From: Cupriavidus neocaledonicus
GTDB lineage: Bacteria; Pseudomonadota; Gammaproteobacteria; Burkholderiales; Burkholderiaceae
Direction: 5' to 3'
Assembly (NCBI RefSeq): GCF_000372525.1
Contig: NZ_AQUR01000063.1
Location: 1 to 42,108 of the forward strand
Length of the DNA stretch: 42,108 nt
Positions 27,694 to 40,270 of the stretch are shown piece after piece (position 1 is the first letter of the stretch; every line of letters begins with the position of its first letter). Made by a program: the position numbers and the translations under genes. Under the pieces are notes generated by a model. It did no database searches, was not told the origin of the DNA, and saw only the letters and a list, made by a program, of their open reading frames with translations.

Positions 27694-28980
27694 TTAGCGC
27701 ACCTGGGCGCCCGGGCTCAGGCCGGTCCCGGCCGCCGGCAGCGGCCACGCGCGGCGCATCCAGGCGAACACCAGCGCGCCCAGCGCCAGTGCCGCGGCGG
27801 CGCACGCCAGCGAACCGGCAAAGCCGCCGCTGCGTGCCACCAGCGCAGTCGCCAGCGGCGGCCCGGCGATCTGGCCGAGGCCATAGGATGCGGTCATCAG
27901 CCCCATCAGCCGGGGCGCCTGCGGCCCCCACAGCCGCCGCGCCTCGCGCATCGCGAACGCCACCAGCGCGGTGAACGGCAGGCCCGCCAGCAGGCTGCTG
28001 GCGGCAAAGCCGGGCACGCTCGGCAATACCACCGCGATCGCCACGCCCAGCGCCTGCATGCCGTACAGCAGCGCCAGCAGCTTGCGGTTGTCGTGCGCCA
28101 TGCCGACCCGCGTCGCCAGCAACGCGCCCACCGCCACGCCCGCGCCGAAGATCGGCCAGAACAGGTCGGCCCATACCGTGCCGGGCAGCGCTTGGCGCGC
28201 GATCACGGGCAGGAAGGTCGCGGTGATGATGTAGCCGAAGCCGGCCAGGCCGTAGGCCAGGGTCAGGGCGCAGGTCTGGGCATCGAGCCGCGCCGTGCCG
28301 GCAGCGGCTTCGGCATCGGCGGCACCGGCCGGCGGCGCCGCTGCCCCCACGGCGGCCGGCGCGACGAAAATCCGCCAGACCGCGGCCGCCAGCACCACCG
28401 CCAGCGCGGTGAAGGCGAGCCAGCCATGGTCCGCATGCCAGCCCGCGCCGACCATGCCGGACGCGCCCAGCCCGGTGACCACGATACCCACGCCCGGGCC
28501 GCAGAAGATCAGCCCGCCCAGCTCGGGCCGGCCCAGCTCGGCCAGCCGCTGCAGGCACCAGGCCGCGGTGTAGACCATTGCCACGGCGCTGACGACGCCC
28601 GCGGCGGCGCGCCACAGCGACCACGCCGGCATGCCGCCCGGCAAGGCCATGCCCAGTGTCAGCAGCACCGTGGCCACCAGGCCCCAGCGCACCATGCGCG
28701 CCGCATCGGGCCGGATAAACATGCACACCGCGGCGCCGACGAAGTAGCCGATGTAGTTCACCGTCGCCAGCCAGCCGCCCTGGTCCAGCGTGACGATGCC
28801 GTCATGCAGCATCATCGGCAGCAGTGGCGTGAAAGCGAAGCGGCCGATGCCCATCACCACCGCCAGCGACACCAGGCCGGCCAGCGCCACCGCCAATGGC
28901 CCGGCCGCGCGACGCGGCGGCGCGGCGGCCGCCACGCGCGCGGCGGGGTGTTCGGGCTCGAGGGGGCGGGGGATCGGCAT
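27694..28980 (-). CDS. MFS permease, YbfB/YjiJ type
   Basis: A 428-residue transporter with about twelve hydrophobic segments. GIGRFAFTPLLPMML after the first helix is the recurrent motif of the YbfB/YjiJ branch of the major facilitator superfamily. I chose the ATG at 28980, as the preceding frame to 29055 crosses the regulatory region. It diverges from a LysR gene across a perfect operator-like dyad, a common arrangement for this branch. The substrate is unknown; the downstream aldolase and tautomerase suggest a small carbonyl or hydroxy acid, as inference only. Confidence 0.87.
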   Translation of the reverse strand: MPIPRPLEPEHPAARVAAAAPPRRAAGPLAVALAGLVSLAVVMGIGRFAFTPLLPMMLHDGIVTLDQGGWLATVNYIGYFVGAAVCMFIRPDAARMVRWGLVATVLLTLGMALPGGMPAWSLWRAAAGVVSAVAMVYTAAWCLQRLAELGRPELGGLIFCGPGVGIVVTGLGASGMVGAGWHADHGWLAFTALAVVLAAAVWRIFVAPAAVGAAAPPAGAADAEAAAGTARLDAQTCALTLAYGLAGFGYIITATFLPVIARQALPGTVWADLFWPIFGAGVAVGALLATRVGMAHDNRKLLALLYGMQALGVAIAVVLPSVPGFAASSLLAGLPFTALVAFAMREARRLWGPQAPRLMGLMTASYGLGQIAGPPLATALVARSGGFAGSLACAAAALALGALVFAWMRRAWPLPAAGTGLSPGAQVR

Positions 28981-29041
28981 GAGGAATGGACCGGTGGTGG
29001 CAGCGGTTGCACTGCGATTTCTGTATGCTACGCTGCCATAA

Positions 29042-29070
29042 GCATCTTGAAACATGAATTATCAAGATGC
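29042..29070. promoter_or_regulatory. LysR-type operator, 9-11-9 inverted repeat
   Basis: GCATCTTGA (29042-29050) and TCAAGATGC (29062-29070) are a perfect inverted repeat with an 11-base AT-rich spacer, in the gap between the divergent MFS and LysR genes. The size and dyad fit a LysR recognition site. It is 43 bases from the LysR ATG and about 60 from the MFS ATG, suiting autorepression and MFS activation. Confidence 0.8.
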
Positions 29071-29112
29071 CATCCATCCTGAAATCTGATGAATAACCGT
29101 GGGGAGCAGGCC

Positions 29113-30012
29113 ATGGATCTTGCCGCGCTCGAGATTTTCCGCGCCGTCGTCGAAGCCGGCGGCGTCACCCGCGCGGCCGAGCGGCTGCACCGGGTGCAGT
29201 CCAATGTCACCACCCGTATCCGCCAGCTGGAGCAGTCGCTGGGCGTCGAGCTGTTCGTGCGCGACGGCCGGCGCATGGTGCTGACGCCGTCGGGCCAGAC
29301 CCTGTTCGACTATGCCTGCCGCATCCTGACCCTGACCGAAGAGGCGCGCCACGCGGTGCTGCCGGCGCGCCCGCACGGCCGCCTGCGCATCGCGTCGATG
29401 GAAAGCACCGCCGCGAGCCGCCTGCCGCAGGTGCTGGCCGCGTATCACCAGGCCTGGCCCGAGGTGCAGCTGGAACTGGTGACGCTGGCCACGCGGCAGG
29501 CGTTCGACGCGCTGGCGCGCTTCGAGGTGGACTGCGCCTTTGTCGCCGAGCCGCTGGCCGACCCGGCGCTGCGGGCCGTGCCGGTGTTCGAGGAAGAGCT
29601 GGTGGTGATCACGCGCGAGCACCATCGCCCGGTGCGCGGCGCGGCCGACCTGGAAGTGCCGACCCTGCTGGCGTTCGAGCCGGGCTGCAACTACCGCGCG
29701 CGGCTCGAGACCTGGTACGGCAGCGGCCCCGCGCCGACGCCGCGCGTGCTGCAGCTCAGCTCCTACCATGCCATCGTCGCCTGCGTCGCGGCCGGCATCG
29801 GCGCGGCGATCGTGCCGCGCTCGGTGCTGGGCCTGTACCGCGACCTGCCCGCCATCCGGCAGCACAGCCTGGGCGCGGCGGGCCGGGTGCGCACGCTGCT
29901 GGCGTGGCAACCGTCGATGGCCAGCGCCGCGCTGCATGCGCTGGTCGCGGCCCTGCCCGAACTCACCCCCGCACCGCCCGGCTCGGCCGGACCCGAACTG
30001 GCGGCAGCCTGA
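29113..30012 (+). CDS. LysR-family transcriptional regulator
   Basis: A 299-residue DNA-binding regulator. The N-terminal winged helix-turn-helix is clear (LEIFRAVVEAGGVTRAAERLHRVQSNVTTRIRQLE, residues 6-40, then GVELFVRDGRRMVLTPSG). The effector domain covers about residues 88-290. The ATG at 29113 is preceded by GGGGAG; a frame starting at 29089 is less well placed. It faces the MFS gene and probably controls it through the dyad at 29042. The inducer is unknown. The downstream nfeD-slipin pair is 84 bases away and looks unrelated. Confidence 0.94.
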   Translation: MDLAALEIFRAVVEAGGVTRAAERLHRVQSNVTTRIRQLEQSLGVELFVRDGRRMVLTPSGQTLFDYACRILTLTEEARHAVLPARPHGRLRIASMESTAASRLPQVLAAYHQAWPEVQLELVTLATRQAFDALARFEVDCAFVAEPLADPALRAVPVFEEELVVITREHHRPVRGAADLEVPTLLAFEPGCNYRARLETWYGSGPAPTPRVLQLSSYHAIVACVAAGIGAAIVPRSVLGLYRDLPAIRQHSLGAAGRVRTLLAWQPSMASAALHALVAALPELTPAPPGSAGPELAAA

Positions 30013-30096
30013 GCTGCGCGGCCACGTGCAAGATGTGCCCGGTGGCCTACACTTGAAGTGGCGTCACCACGGCACCTTGCCTGCCCTGCTCCTGCC

Positions 30097-31542
30097 ATGA
30101 ACCCTGCCACCGCGTTGCTGCGGGCCTTCCGGCTGCTGTCCAGCCTGGCGCTGGCATGCTGCGCGCTTGCCTTCGGCAGCAGCGCCGCGGCCCCGCCGAC
30201 GGCCACGACCACGGCTACCGCGCCGGTGTACGTGATCCCGCTGAAAGGCGCGGTCAGCCCGGCCAGCGCCAGCTTTATCCTGCGCGGCATGGCGCGCGCG
30301 CGCGAAGCCGGCGCGCAGCTGGTGGTGCTGGAAATGGACACGCCCGGCGGGCTGGATGCGTCGATGCGCGACATCATCCAGGCGATCCTGGCCTCGCCGG
30401 TGCCGGTGGCCAGCTATGTCTCGCCCGGCGGCGCGCGGGCGGCCAGCGCCGGCACCTACATCCTCTATGCCAGCCACCTCGCGGCGATGGCGCCGGGCAC
30501 CAACCTGGGCGCGGCGACGCCGGTGCAGGTCGGCATCGGCGGGCCGCAGAAGCCGGAGTCCCTGCCCGGCGCGCGTCCCGCCTCGGCGCCCGCCAGCGAA
30601 CCCGCCTCGGGCGACACCATGGCGCGCAAGCAGATGCACGATGCCTCGGCCTATATCCGCGGCCTGGCGCAGCTGCGCGGGCGCAACGCCGAATGGGCCG
30701 AGCGCGCGGTGCGCGAATCGGTCAGCCTGTCGGCCGACGAGGCGCTGGCGCAGCGTGTCATCGATGTGGTCGCGCCAGACCTGCCGGCGCTGCTGCGCCA
30801 GCTCGACGGGCGCAAGCTGACCACCGCCGGCGGCAAGGCCAGCACGCTGCAGACGCGCAACGCCCCCGCGGTGACGCTGGAGCCGGACTGGCGCAACCGC
30901 TTCCTGGCGGTGCTCACCGATCCCAGCGTGGCGCTGTTGCTGATGATGATCGGCATCTACGCGCTGATCTTCGAGTTTTCCACGCCGGGCATGGTGGTGC
31001 CCGGCATCGTCGGCGCGATCTGCCTGCTGCTGGCGCTGTTCGCGCTGCACATGCTGCCGGTCAACTATGCCGGGCTGGCGCTGGTGGCGCTGGGCATCGG
31101 CTGCATGGTGGCGGAGCTGTTCCTGCCCACCTTCGGCGCGCTCGGGGTGGGCGGCATCGTCGCCTTCGCCTTCGGCGCGGTGATGCTGATCGATACCGAC
31201 GTGCCCGGCTTCGGCGTGCCGCTGCCGATGGTGGCGGCAATGTCGGCGCTGTCCGCGGTGTTCGTGTTCGGCATGTCGGCGATGCTGGTGCGCTCGCGCA
31301 AGCGGCCGGTGGTCAGCGGTGCCGACACGCTGGTCGGCAGCCGCGGCGAACTGCTCGATGACCTGCGCGAGGAAGGCTGGGCCAGCGTGCGTGGCGAGAC
31401 CTGGCGGGTGCACAGCGCCACGCCGCTGGCGCGCGGCACGCCGGTGCTGGTCACCGGGCGCAGTGGCCTGGTGCTCGAAGTGATCGCCGCCGGCAGTGCG
31501 CCGGCCTCCTCTTCCCAACCGACCCCTGACAAGGGAGCCTGA
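30097..31542 (+). CDS. NfeD-family membrane serine protease
   Basis: A 481-residue membrane protein of the NfeD / ClpP-class serine protease family. An N-terminal hydrophobic signal (residues 8-30) leads to a periplasmic protease domain. Ser117 lies in [10 protein letters not shown] and the probable dyad lysine Lys178 in [13 protein letters not shown]. About four to five membrane segments follow (residues 280-410), then a C-terminal OB-like NfeD domain. The distance between Ser and Lys is some 20 residues longer than in the archaeal PH1510 protease, owing to a Pro/Ala-rich insert. It is two bases from the slipin gene, and in this family the protease cleaves the partner SPFH protein. Confidence 0.92.
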   Translation: MNPATALLRAFRLLSSLALACCALAFGSSAAAPPTATTTATAPVYVIPLKGAVSPASASFILRGMARAREAGAQLVVLEMDTPGGLDASMRDIIQAILASPVPVASYVSPGGARAASAGTYILYASHLAAMAPGTNLGAATPVQVGIGGPQKPESLPGARPASAPASEPASGDTMARKQMHDASAYIRGLAQLRGRNAEWAERAVRESVSLSADEALAQRVIDVVAPDLPALLRQLDGRKLTTAGGKASTLQTRNAPAVTLEPDWRNRFLAVLTDPSVALLLMMIGIYALIFEFSTPGMVVPGIVGAICLLLALFALHMLPVNYAGLALVALGIGCMVAELFLPTFGALGVGGIVAFAFGAVMLIDTDVPGFGVPLPMVAAMSALSAVFVFGMSAMLVRSRKRPVVSGADTLVGSRGELLDDLREEGWASVRGETWRVHSATPLARGTPVLVTGRSGLVLEVIAAGSAPASSSQPTPDKGA

Positions 31543-31544
31543 CC

Positions 31545-32309
31545 ATGGCCTACGGATTCAGCTTCGGCGGTGTGATCTTCCTGCTGGCACTGCTGGTGAT
31601 CACCTCGTTCCGCGTGCTGCGCGAATACGAACGCGGCGTGGTGTTCATGCTCGGGCGTTTCTGGAAGGTCAAGGGCCCCGGGCTGGTACTGCTGATCCCG
31701 GCGGTGCAGCAGATGGTCCGGGTCGACCTGCGCACGGTGGTGATGGACGTGCCGCCGCAGGACGTGATCTCGCGCGACAACGTCTCGGTCAAGGTCAATG
31801 CGGTGGTGTACTTCCGCGTGGTCGATCCCGAACTGGCGATCATCCAGGTAGCGAACTTCCTCGAGGCCACCAGCCAGCTGGCGCAGACCACGCTGCGCTC
31901 GGTGCTGGGCAAGCACGAGCTGGACGAGATGCTGGCCGAGCGCGAGAAGCTGAATCTCGACATCCAGCAGGCGCTGGACGCGCAGACCGACGGCTGGGGC
32001 ATCAAGGTCTCGAACGTCGAGATCAAGCACGTCGACCTCAACGAGACCATGGTCCGCGCCATCGCCCGCCAGGCCGAAGCCGAACGCGAGCGGCGCGCCA
32101 AGGTGATCCATGCCGAAGGCGAGCTGCAGGCCTCGGAGAAGCTGCTGGAGGCGGCGCAGATGCTGGCGCGGCAGCCGCAGGCGATGCAGCTGCGCTACAT
32201 GCAGACGCTGACGCAGATCGCGGGGGACAAGAGCTCGACCATCGTGTTTCCGCTGCCGATCGATTTGCTGACGACGCTGGGCGGCGGCAAGGGAACACCG
32301 GAAAAGTAA
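31545..32309 (+). CDS. Slipin (SPFH/stomatin-family membrane protein)
   Basis: A 254-residue SPFH protein with one N-terminal membrane segment (residues 6-20), the band-7 domain ([27 protein letters not shown] onward) and a C-terminal helical region rich in Ala/Glu. It oligomerises on the inner membrane and organises lipid domains in the family. It starts two bases after nfeD, the well-known conserved protease-stomatin pair. A Pro- and hydrophobic-rich tail (VFPLPIDLL) is the usual cleavage region for NfeD proteases. It ends one base ahead of a strong hairpin terminator. Confidence 0.93.
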   Translation: MAYGFSFGGVIFLLALLVITSFRVLREYERGVVFMLGRFWKVKGPGLVLLIPAVQQMVRVDLRTVVMDVPPQDVISRDNVSVKVNAVVYFRVVDPELAIIQVANFLEATSQLAQTTLRSVLGKHELDEMLAEREKLNLDIQQALDAQTDGWGIKVSNVEIKHVDLNETMVRAIARQAEAERERRAKVIHAEGELQASEKLLEAAQMLARQPQAMQLRYMQTLTQIAGDKSSTIVFPLPIDLLTTLGGGKGTPEK

Positions 32310-32347
32310 AAAAGCATGAAGGGCGCCGGGGCGCCCTTCATGCTTTT
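32310..32347 (+). terminator. Strong intrinsic terminator of nfeD-slipin
   Basis: AAAAGCATGAAGGGCGCC pairs perfectly with GGCGCCCTTCATGCTTTT, an 18-base stem with almost no loop, ending in T4. It begins right after the slipin stop. Confidence 0.93.
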
Positions 32348-32370
32348 GTGACAACGTGGCCTCGACCGAG

Positions 32371-32410
32371 GGTGTACTCCCTCTCCCGCTTGCGGGAGAG
32401 GGAGTACACC
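32371..32410. repeat. Palindromic repeat, CTCTCCC family (copy 2, 19-base arms)
   Basis: GGTGTACTCCCTCTCCCGC and its exact complement flank a TT loop, giving a 40-base perfect palindrome. The central CCCTCTCCCGC-TT-GCGGGAGAGGG equals the copy at 17915. It lies seven bases beyond the alaS stop. Confidence 0.92.
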
Positions 32411-32417
32411 CTGCCGA

Positions 32418-35042
<2,625 letters not shown>

Positions 35043-35109
35043 GGGATGGCGGACGCTTGTCCCGGCGTGGCCGGGCGCGACGAATCAGTTTGGGATTTGC
35101 AAACCGTTG

Positions 35110-35115
35110 ATTATA
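35110..35115 (-). promoter_or_regulatory. alaS -10 element
   Basis: A consensus TATAAT on the minus strand, 68 bases before the alaS ATG; the -35 is poor. The rest of 35043-35338 shows no gene, and the promoter of the rightward CoA-transferase could not be placed. Confidence 0.55.
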
Positions 35116-35338
35116 CGGGCAAGGCAGGCCATCGGGCAGGTCGGCCACGGCGCCGCGGAAGCGGCCGGCTATCGCCCTGAATCCCATTGCCGCAAGATAC
35201 TCTTAAATCACTTACGACGGCAGCGCCGGACTGCCGGTGGTACAGTGCAGCCAACCCGCGCCGCCCCCTTTTCCGGGGCTTGCCGACCACCCACATTCCG
35301 GATCCGATCCCCGCCTTACCTCTGCCTCGAATACCGCC

Positions 35339-36559
35339 ATGGGAGCCTTAAGCCATCTCCGCGTCCTCGACCTGACCCGCGTGCTCGCCGGGCCGTGGTG
35401 CGCCCAGAACCTTGCCGACTTCGGCGCCGACGTGATCAAGATCGAGCGTCCCGGCGCCGGCGACGACACCCGCACCTGGGGCCCGCCCTGGCTCAAGGAC
35501 GAAGACGGCCGCGACACCGCCGAGGCCGCCTACTACCTGGCCGCCAACCGCAACAAGCGCTCGGTGACGTGCGACATCAGCACCCCGGAAGGCCAGCAGA
35601 TCGTGCGCGACCTGGCCGCGCAGAGCGACGTGGTGCTGGAGAACTACAAGGTCGGCCAGCTGAAGAAATATGGCCTGGACTACGACTCGCTCAGGCAGGT
35701 CAAGCCCGACCTGATCTACTGCTCGGTCACCGGCTTCGGCCAGACCGGCCCGTACGCCGCGCGCCCGGGGTACGACTTCATCATCCAGGGCATGGGCGGC
35801 TTCATGAGCCTGACCGGCGAGCGCGACGACCTTCCCGGCGGCGGCCCGCAGAAGGCCGGCGTGGCGATTTCCGACCTGATGACCGGCCAGTACGCGACCA
35901 TTGCCGTGCTGGCGGCGCTGGCGCACCGCGACCGCACCGGCGAGGGCCAGTACATCGACATGGCGCTGCTCGACGTGCAGGTGGCGATGCTGGCCAACAT
36001 GAACACCAACTACCTGGCGAGCGGCGAGGCGCCGCGCCGCTGGGGCAACGCGCACCCGAACATCGTGCCCTACCAGACCTTCCAGGCCGCCGACGGCTGG
36101 ATCATCGTCGCGGTCGGCAACGACGGGCAGTTCCGCAAGTTCGTCACCGACGGCGGCATGCCGGAGCTGGCCGACGACCCGCGCTTTGCCACCAACCCGC
36201 AGCGCGTGGCCAACCGCGACGTGCTGGTGCCGATCCTGGCCGGGATGGTACGCCCGCGCACCCGCGCGCAATGGATCCGCGACCTCGAGGCCGCGGGCGT
36301 GCCGTGCGGCCCGATCAACACCCTCGACGACGTGTTCGAGGACGACCAGGTCAAGGCGCGCGGCCTGCGCGTGGACCTGCCGCACCCGAGCGCGGGCGAG
36401 GTCAAGCTGGTCGGCAGCCCAATCAAGATGAGCGCTACGCCGCCGCAGGCGCTGCGCCACCCGCCGCTGCTGGGCGAGCACACCGACACCGTGCTGGCCG
36501 AGAGCCTGGGCTACAGCGCGGCGCAGATCGCCGCACTTCGCGCAAAGGGTGTGCTGTAA
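35339..36559 (+). CDS. Class III (CaiB/BaiF) CoA-transferase
   Basis: Moves CoA between carboxylic acids through a mixed anhydride on an aspartate. The 406-residue protein has the N-terminal family motif LRVLDLTRVLAGPWCAQNLADFGADVIKIERPG, the RNKRSV and SVTGFGQTGPYA segments, and the catalytic Asp179 in VAISDLMTGQYA. The ATG at 35339 fits the conserved start; a GTG at 35237 would add unconserved Pro-rich sequence. The DUF2214-like and Bug genes follow on the same strand. Bug receptors with CoA-transferases often serve carboxylate use in this group. Acid specificity is unknown. Confidence 0.93.
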   Translation: MGALSHLRVLDLTRVLAGPWCAQNLADFGADVIKIERPGAGDDTRTWGPPWLKDEDGRDTAEAAYYLAANRNKRSVTCDISTPEGQQIVRDLAAQSDVVLENYKVGQLKKYGLDYDSLRQVKPDLIYCSVTGFGQTGPYAARPGYDFIIQGMGGFMSLTGERDDLPGGGPQKAGVAISDLMTGQYATIAVLAALAHRDRTGEGQYIDMALLDVQVAMLANMNTNYLASGEAPRRWGNAHPNIVPYQTFQAADGWIIVAVGNDGQFRKFVTDGGMPELADDPRFATNPQRVANRDVLVPILAGMVRPRTRAQWIRDLEAAGVPCGPINTLDDVFEDDQVKARGLRVDLPHPSAGEVKLVGSPIKMSATPPQALRHPPLLGEHTDTVLAESLGYSAAQIAALRAKGVL

Positions 36560-36682
36560 GATTCTCCTCCAGCCCGCGGCCGGCCAGCCGGCCGCGGGCG
36601 CTTTCCGGAAATTCAGTCCCCACTGAAGTACTTTCCGGGCCCGCGCCGCGGCGCGCGCCCGCGCAAAGCGAAGGAGAACCCC

Positions 36683-37138
36683 ATGCTGACCGACGCCATC
36701 CTGGCCTTCCTGCATTTCCTGGCGATCTTCGTCCTGATCACGCTGATGGCGGCCGAGGCCGTGGCGCTGCGCCCGGACCTGACCCCGGCCACCGTGCGGC
36801 GCCTGTCGCTGTACGACCTGTTCTATTTCCTGTCGGCGATGCTGGCGCTGGCCACCGGCCTGCTGCGCCTGTTCTACGGCGCCAAGGGCGTGGACTTTTA
36901 CCTGCACAATCCGTGGTTCCACGCCAAGATGGGCGTGTTCGTGCTGATCGCGTTGTGCTCGCTGCCGCCCACCCTTGCCATCGCGCGCTGGCGCAAGCAG
37001 GCGCGCAGGCTGCCCGATTACGTGCCGCCGCCGTCCGAGATCAAGGCGGCGCGGCGCTGGGTCATGATCGAATCGCACCTGGTGATCCTGCTGCCGCTGT
37101 GCGCCGTGATGATGGCGCGCGGCATCGGGGCCCGCTGA
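36683..37138 (+). CDS. DUF2214-like four-helix membrane protein
   Basis: A 151-residue integral membrane protein with four hydrophobic segments and conserved histidines in the first (FLHFLA) and later in NPWFHAKMGVF and ESHLVIL, typical of the DUF2214 family. The start is well supported by AAGGAG seven bases upstream. The histidine positions could bind haem or metal, but this is inference. The Bug gene starts 28 bases later, so the two may be co-transcribed. Confidence 0.82.
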   Translation: MLTDAILAFLHFLAIFVLITLMAAEAVALRPDLTPATVRRLSLYDLFYFLSAMLALATGLLRLFYGAKGVDFYLHNPWFHAKMGVFVLIALCSLPPTLAIARWRKQARRLPDYVPPPSEIKAARRWVMIESHLVILLPLCAVMMARGIGAR

Positions 37139-37166
37139 GCATCCCTATCCCTCTGTCCTCCGCAAC

Positions 37167-38159
37167 ATGCTGAAGAAACTGCTTGCCGCCGCGCTGACCG
37201 CGGCACTGATGCCCGCCGCGGTGGCGGCGACCAACACCTACCCCTCCAAGCCGGTTCGCTTCGTCGTGCCCTACCCGGCCGGCGGCCCGCTCGACACCGT
37301 GGCGCGCGCCATCGGCGACAAGCTGCGCGACAGCCTGGGCCAGCCCGTGATCGTGGAAAACAAGCCGGGCGCCGGCGGCAACCTGGGCGCGGACTACGTC
37401 GCCAAGCAGCCCGCCGACGGCTACACCATCGTCATGGGCGCGGTGGCCACGCACGCGATCAACCCGACGCTGTTCAGCAAGATGCCGTACGACCCCGTGA
37501 AAGACTTCGCGCCGATCACGCTGGTTGCCGACGTGCCCAACGTGCTGGTGATGCATCCGGGCAAGGCCGCCGAGCTGCAGATCCACAACGTGCGCGACCT
37601 GGTCGCCTACGCGCGCAAGCACCCCGGCAAGCTGGACTACGCCTCGGGCGGCAACGGCAGCGCCGGCCACCTGTCGGGCGAGCTGTTCAAGAGCATGGCC
37701 AGGGTCAGCATGGTCCATATCCCCTACAACGGCGCGGCGCCGGCGCAGCTGTCGGTGCTGTCGGGCCAGACCGACCTGATCTTCGACAACCTGGCCTCGG
37801 CCTCGGCCAATATCAAGGCGGGCAAGCTCAAGGCCTTCGCCGTCACCACCGCCGGCCGCGCGGCGTCGTTCCCGGAGCTGCCGACCATTGCCGAGGCCGG
37901 CAAGGGACTGGGGCTGGAAGGCTTCGACATCTCGACGTGGTTCGGCGTATTCGCCCCGGCCAACACGCCGCGCGAGATCGTCGAACGCCTCAACCACGAC
38001 ATCGTGGCGATCCTGAAGACCGACGACATGAAGGCCCGCCTGGCCCGCATCGGCGCCCAGCCGGCACCGACCACGCCGGAGCAGTTCGCGGCGCTGATCC
38101 AGAAGGAACTGAAGAAGTATGCGCAGATCGTGAAGGTGTCGGGAGCGAAGGTCGACTGA
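37167..38159 (+). CDS. Bug-family solute receptor (TctC-type)
   Basis: Periplasmic binding protein of the tripartite tricarboxylate transporter receptor family, 330 residues. The signal peptide (residues 1-20, LLAAALTAALMPAAVAA) precedes the mature YPSKPVRFVVPYPAGGPLDTVAR, the Bug hallmark. Further family segments are NKPGAGGNLGADYVA, DPVKDFAPITL and VHIPYNGAAPAQL. The cognate membrane pair might be the tctBA genes at 40578, but a minus-strand antiporter intervenes. Orphan Bug receptors are very numerous in this group. The ligand is unpredicted. Confidence 0.93.
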   Translation: MLKKLLAAALTAALMPAAVAATNTYPSKPVRFVVPYPAGGPLDTVARAIGDKLRDSLGQPVIVENKPGAGGNLGADYVAKQPADGYTIVMGAVATHAINPTLFSKMPYDPVKDFAPITLVADVPNVLVMHPGKAAELQIHNVRDLVAYARKHPGKLDYASGGNGSAGHLSGELFKSMARVSMVHIPYNGAAPAQLSVLSGQTDLIFDNLASASANIKAGKLKAFAVTTAGRAASFPELPTIAEAGKGLGLEGFDISTWFGVFAPANTPREIVERLNHDIVAILKTDDMKARLARIGAQPAPTTPEQFAALIQKELKKYAQIVKVSGAKVD

Positions 38160-38231
38160 AGCCCAACCATCGCAGCACCAACGGTCTTGAGTGCTCCCAG
38201 GCCGCCCGAGCTGGCTAAAGCAAGGTGTTCT

Positions 38232-38255
38232 CCCTCTCCCCTCACGGGGAGAGGG
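38232..38255. repeat. Palindromic repeat, CTCTCCC family (copy 3, variant loop)
   Basis: CCCTCTCCCC-TCAC-GGGGAGAGGG is a perfect 10-base stem. It is followed by CCGGGGTGAGGGGCGG, which also appears, inverted, next to copy 4. Copies 3 and 4 are thus a head-on pair in the Bug/antiporter gap. Confidence 0.85.
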
Positions 38256-38350
38256 CCGGGGTGAGGGGCGGTTTGGCGAGGCACCACACCGAGCGAAGCC
38301 TTCGGTTTTAACCCGCAAGCCTCAGCCTTCGAAACGCCTGCCCTCACCCC

Positions 38351-38380
38351 CGCCCCTCTCCCGCAAGCGGGAGAGGGGCG
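38351..38380. repeat. Palindromic repeat, CTCTCCC family (copy 4)
   Basis: CGCCCCTCTCCCGC-AA-GCGGGAGAGGGGCG is a perfect 14-base hairpin. On the minus strand it is followed by GGGGTGAGGGC, matching copy 3. It lies 14 bases beyond the antiporter stop. Confidence 0.87.
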
Positions 38381-38394
38381 CAAACCGGCAGGGA

Positions 38395-40185
<1,791 letters not shown>

Positions 40186-40220
40186 AACGCTCCTTGTATT
40201 GCCCGGGGATTCGCCTGCCG

Positions 40221-40270
40221 AAACTTCCAGGACCTTTCAGGCACTTTCTGAAGCTTTCAAAACCCTTCAG
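40221..40270 (-). repeat. Five 10-base tandem imperfect repeats (consensus CTGAAAGGTT)
   Basis: On the minus strand five successive decamers read CTGAAGGGTT, TTGAAAGCTT, CAGAAAGTGC, CTGAAAGGTC and CTGGAAGTTT. They share a CTGAAAG core at 10-base spacing, so all cores fall on the same face of the helix. They lie 36-85 bases upstream of the antiporter ATG. Confidence 0.75.

Noticed and set aside
38232..38380. Possible CRISPR or tRNA-like structure in the hairpin-rich gap
   Set aside because: Only two inverted hairpins, no regular direct repeats or spacers, and no cloverleaf.
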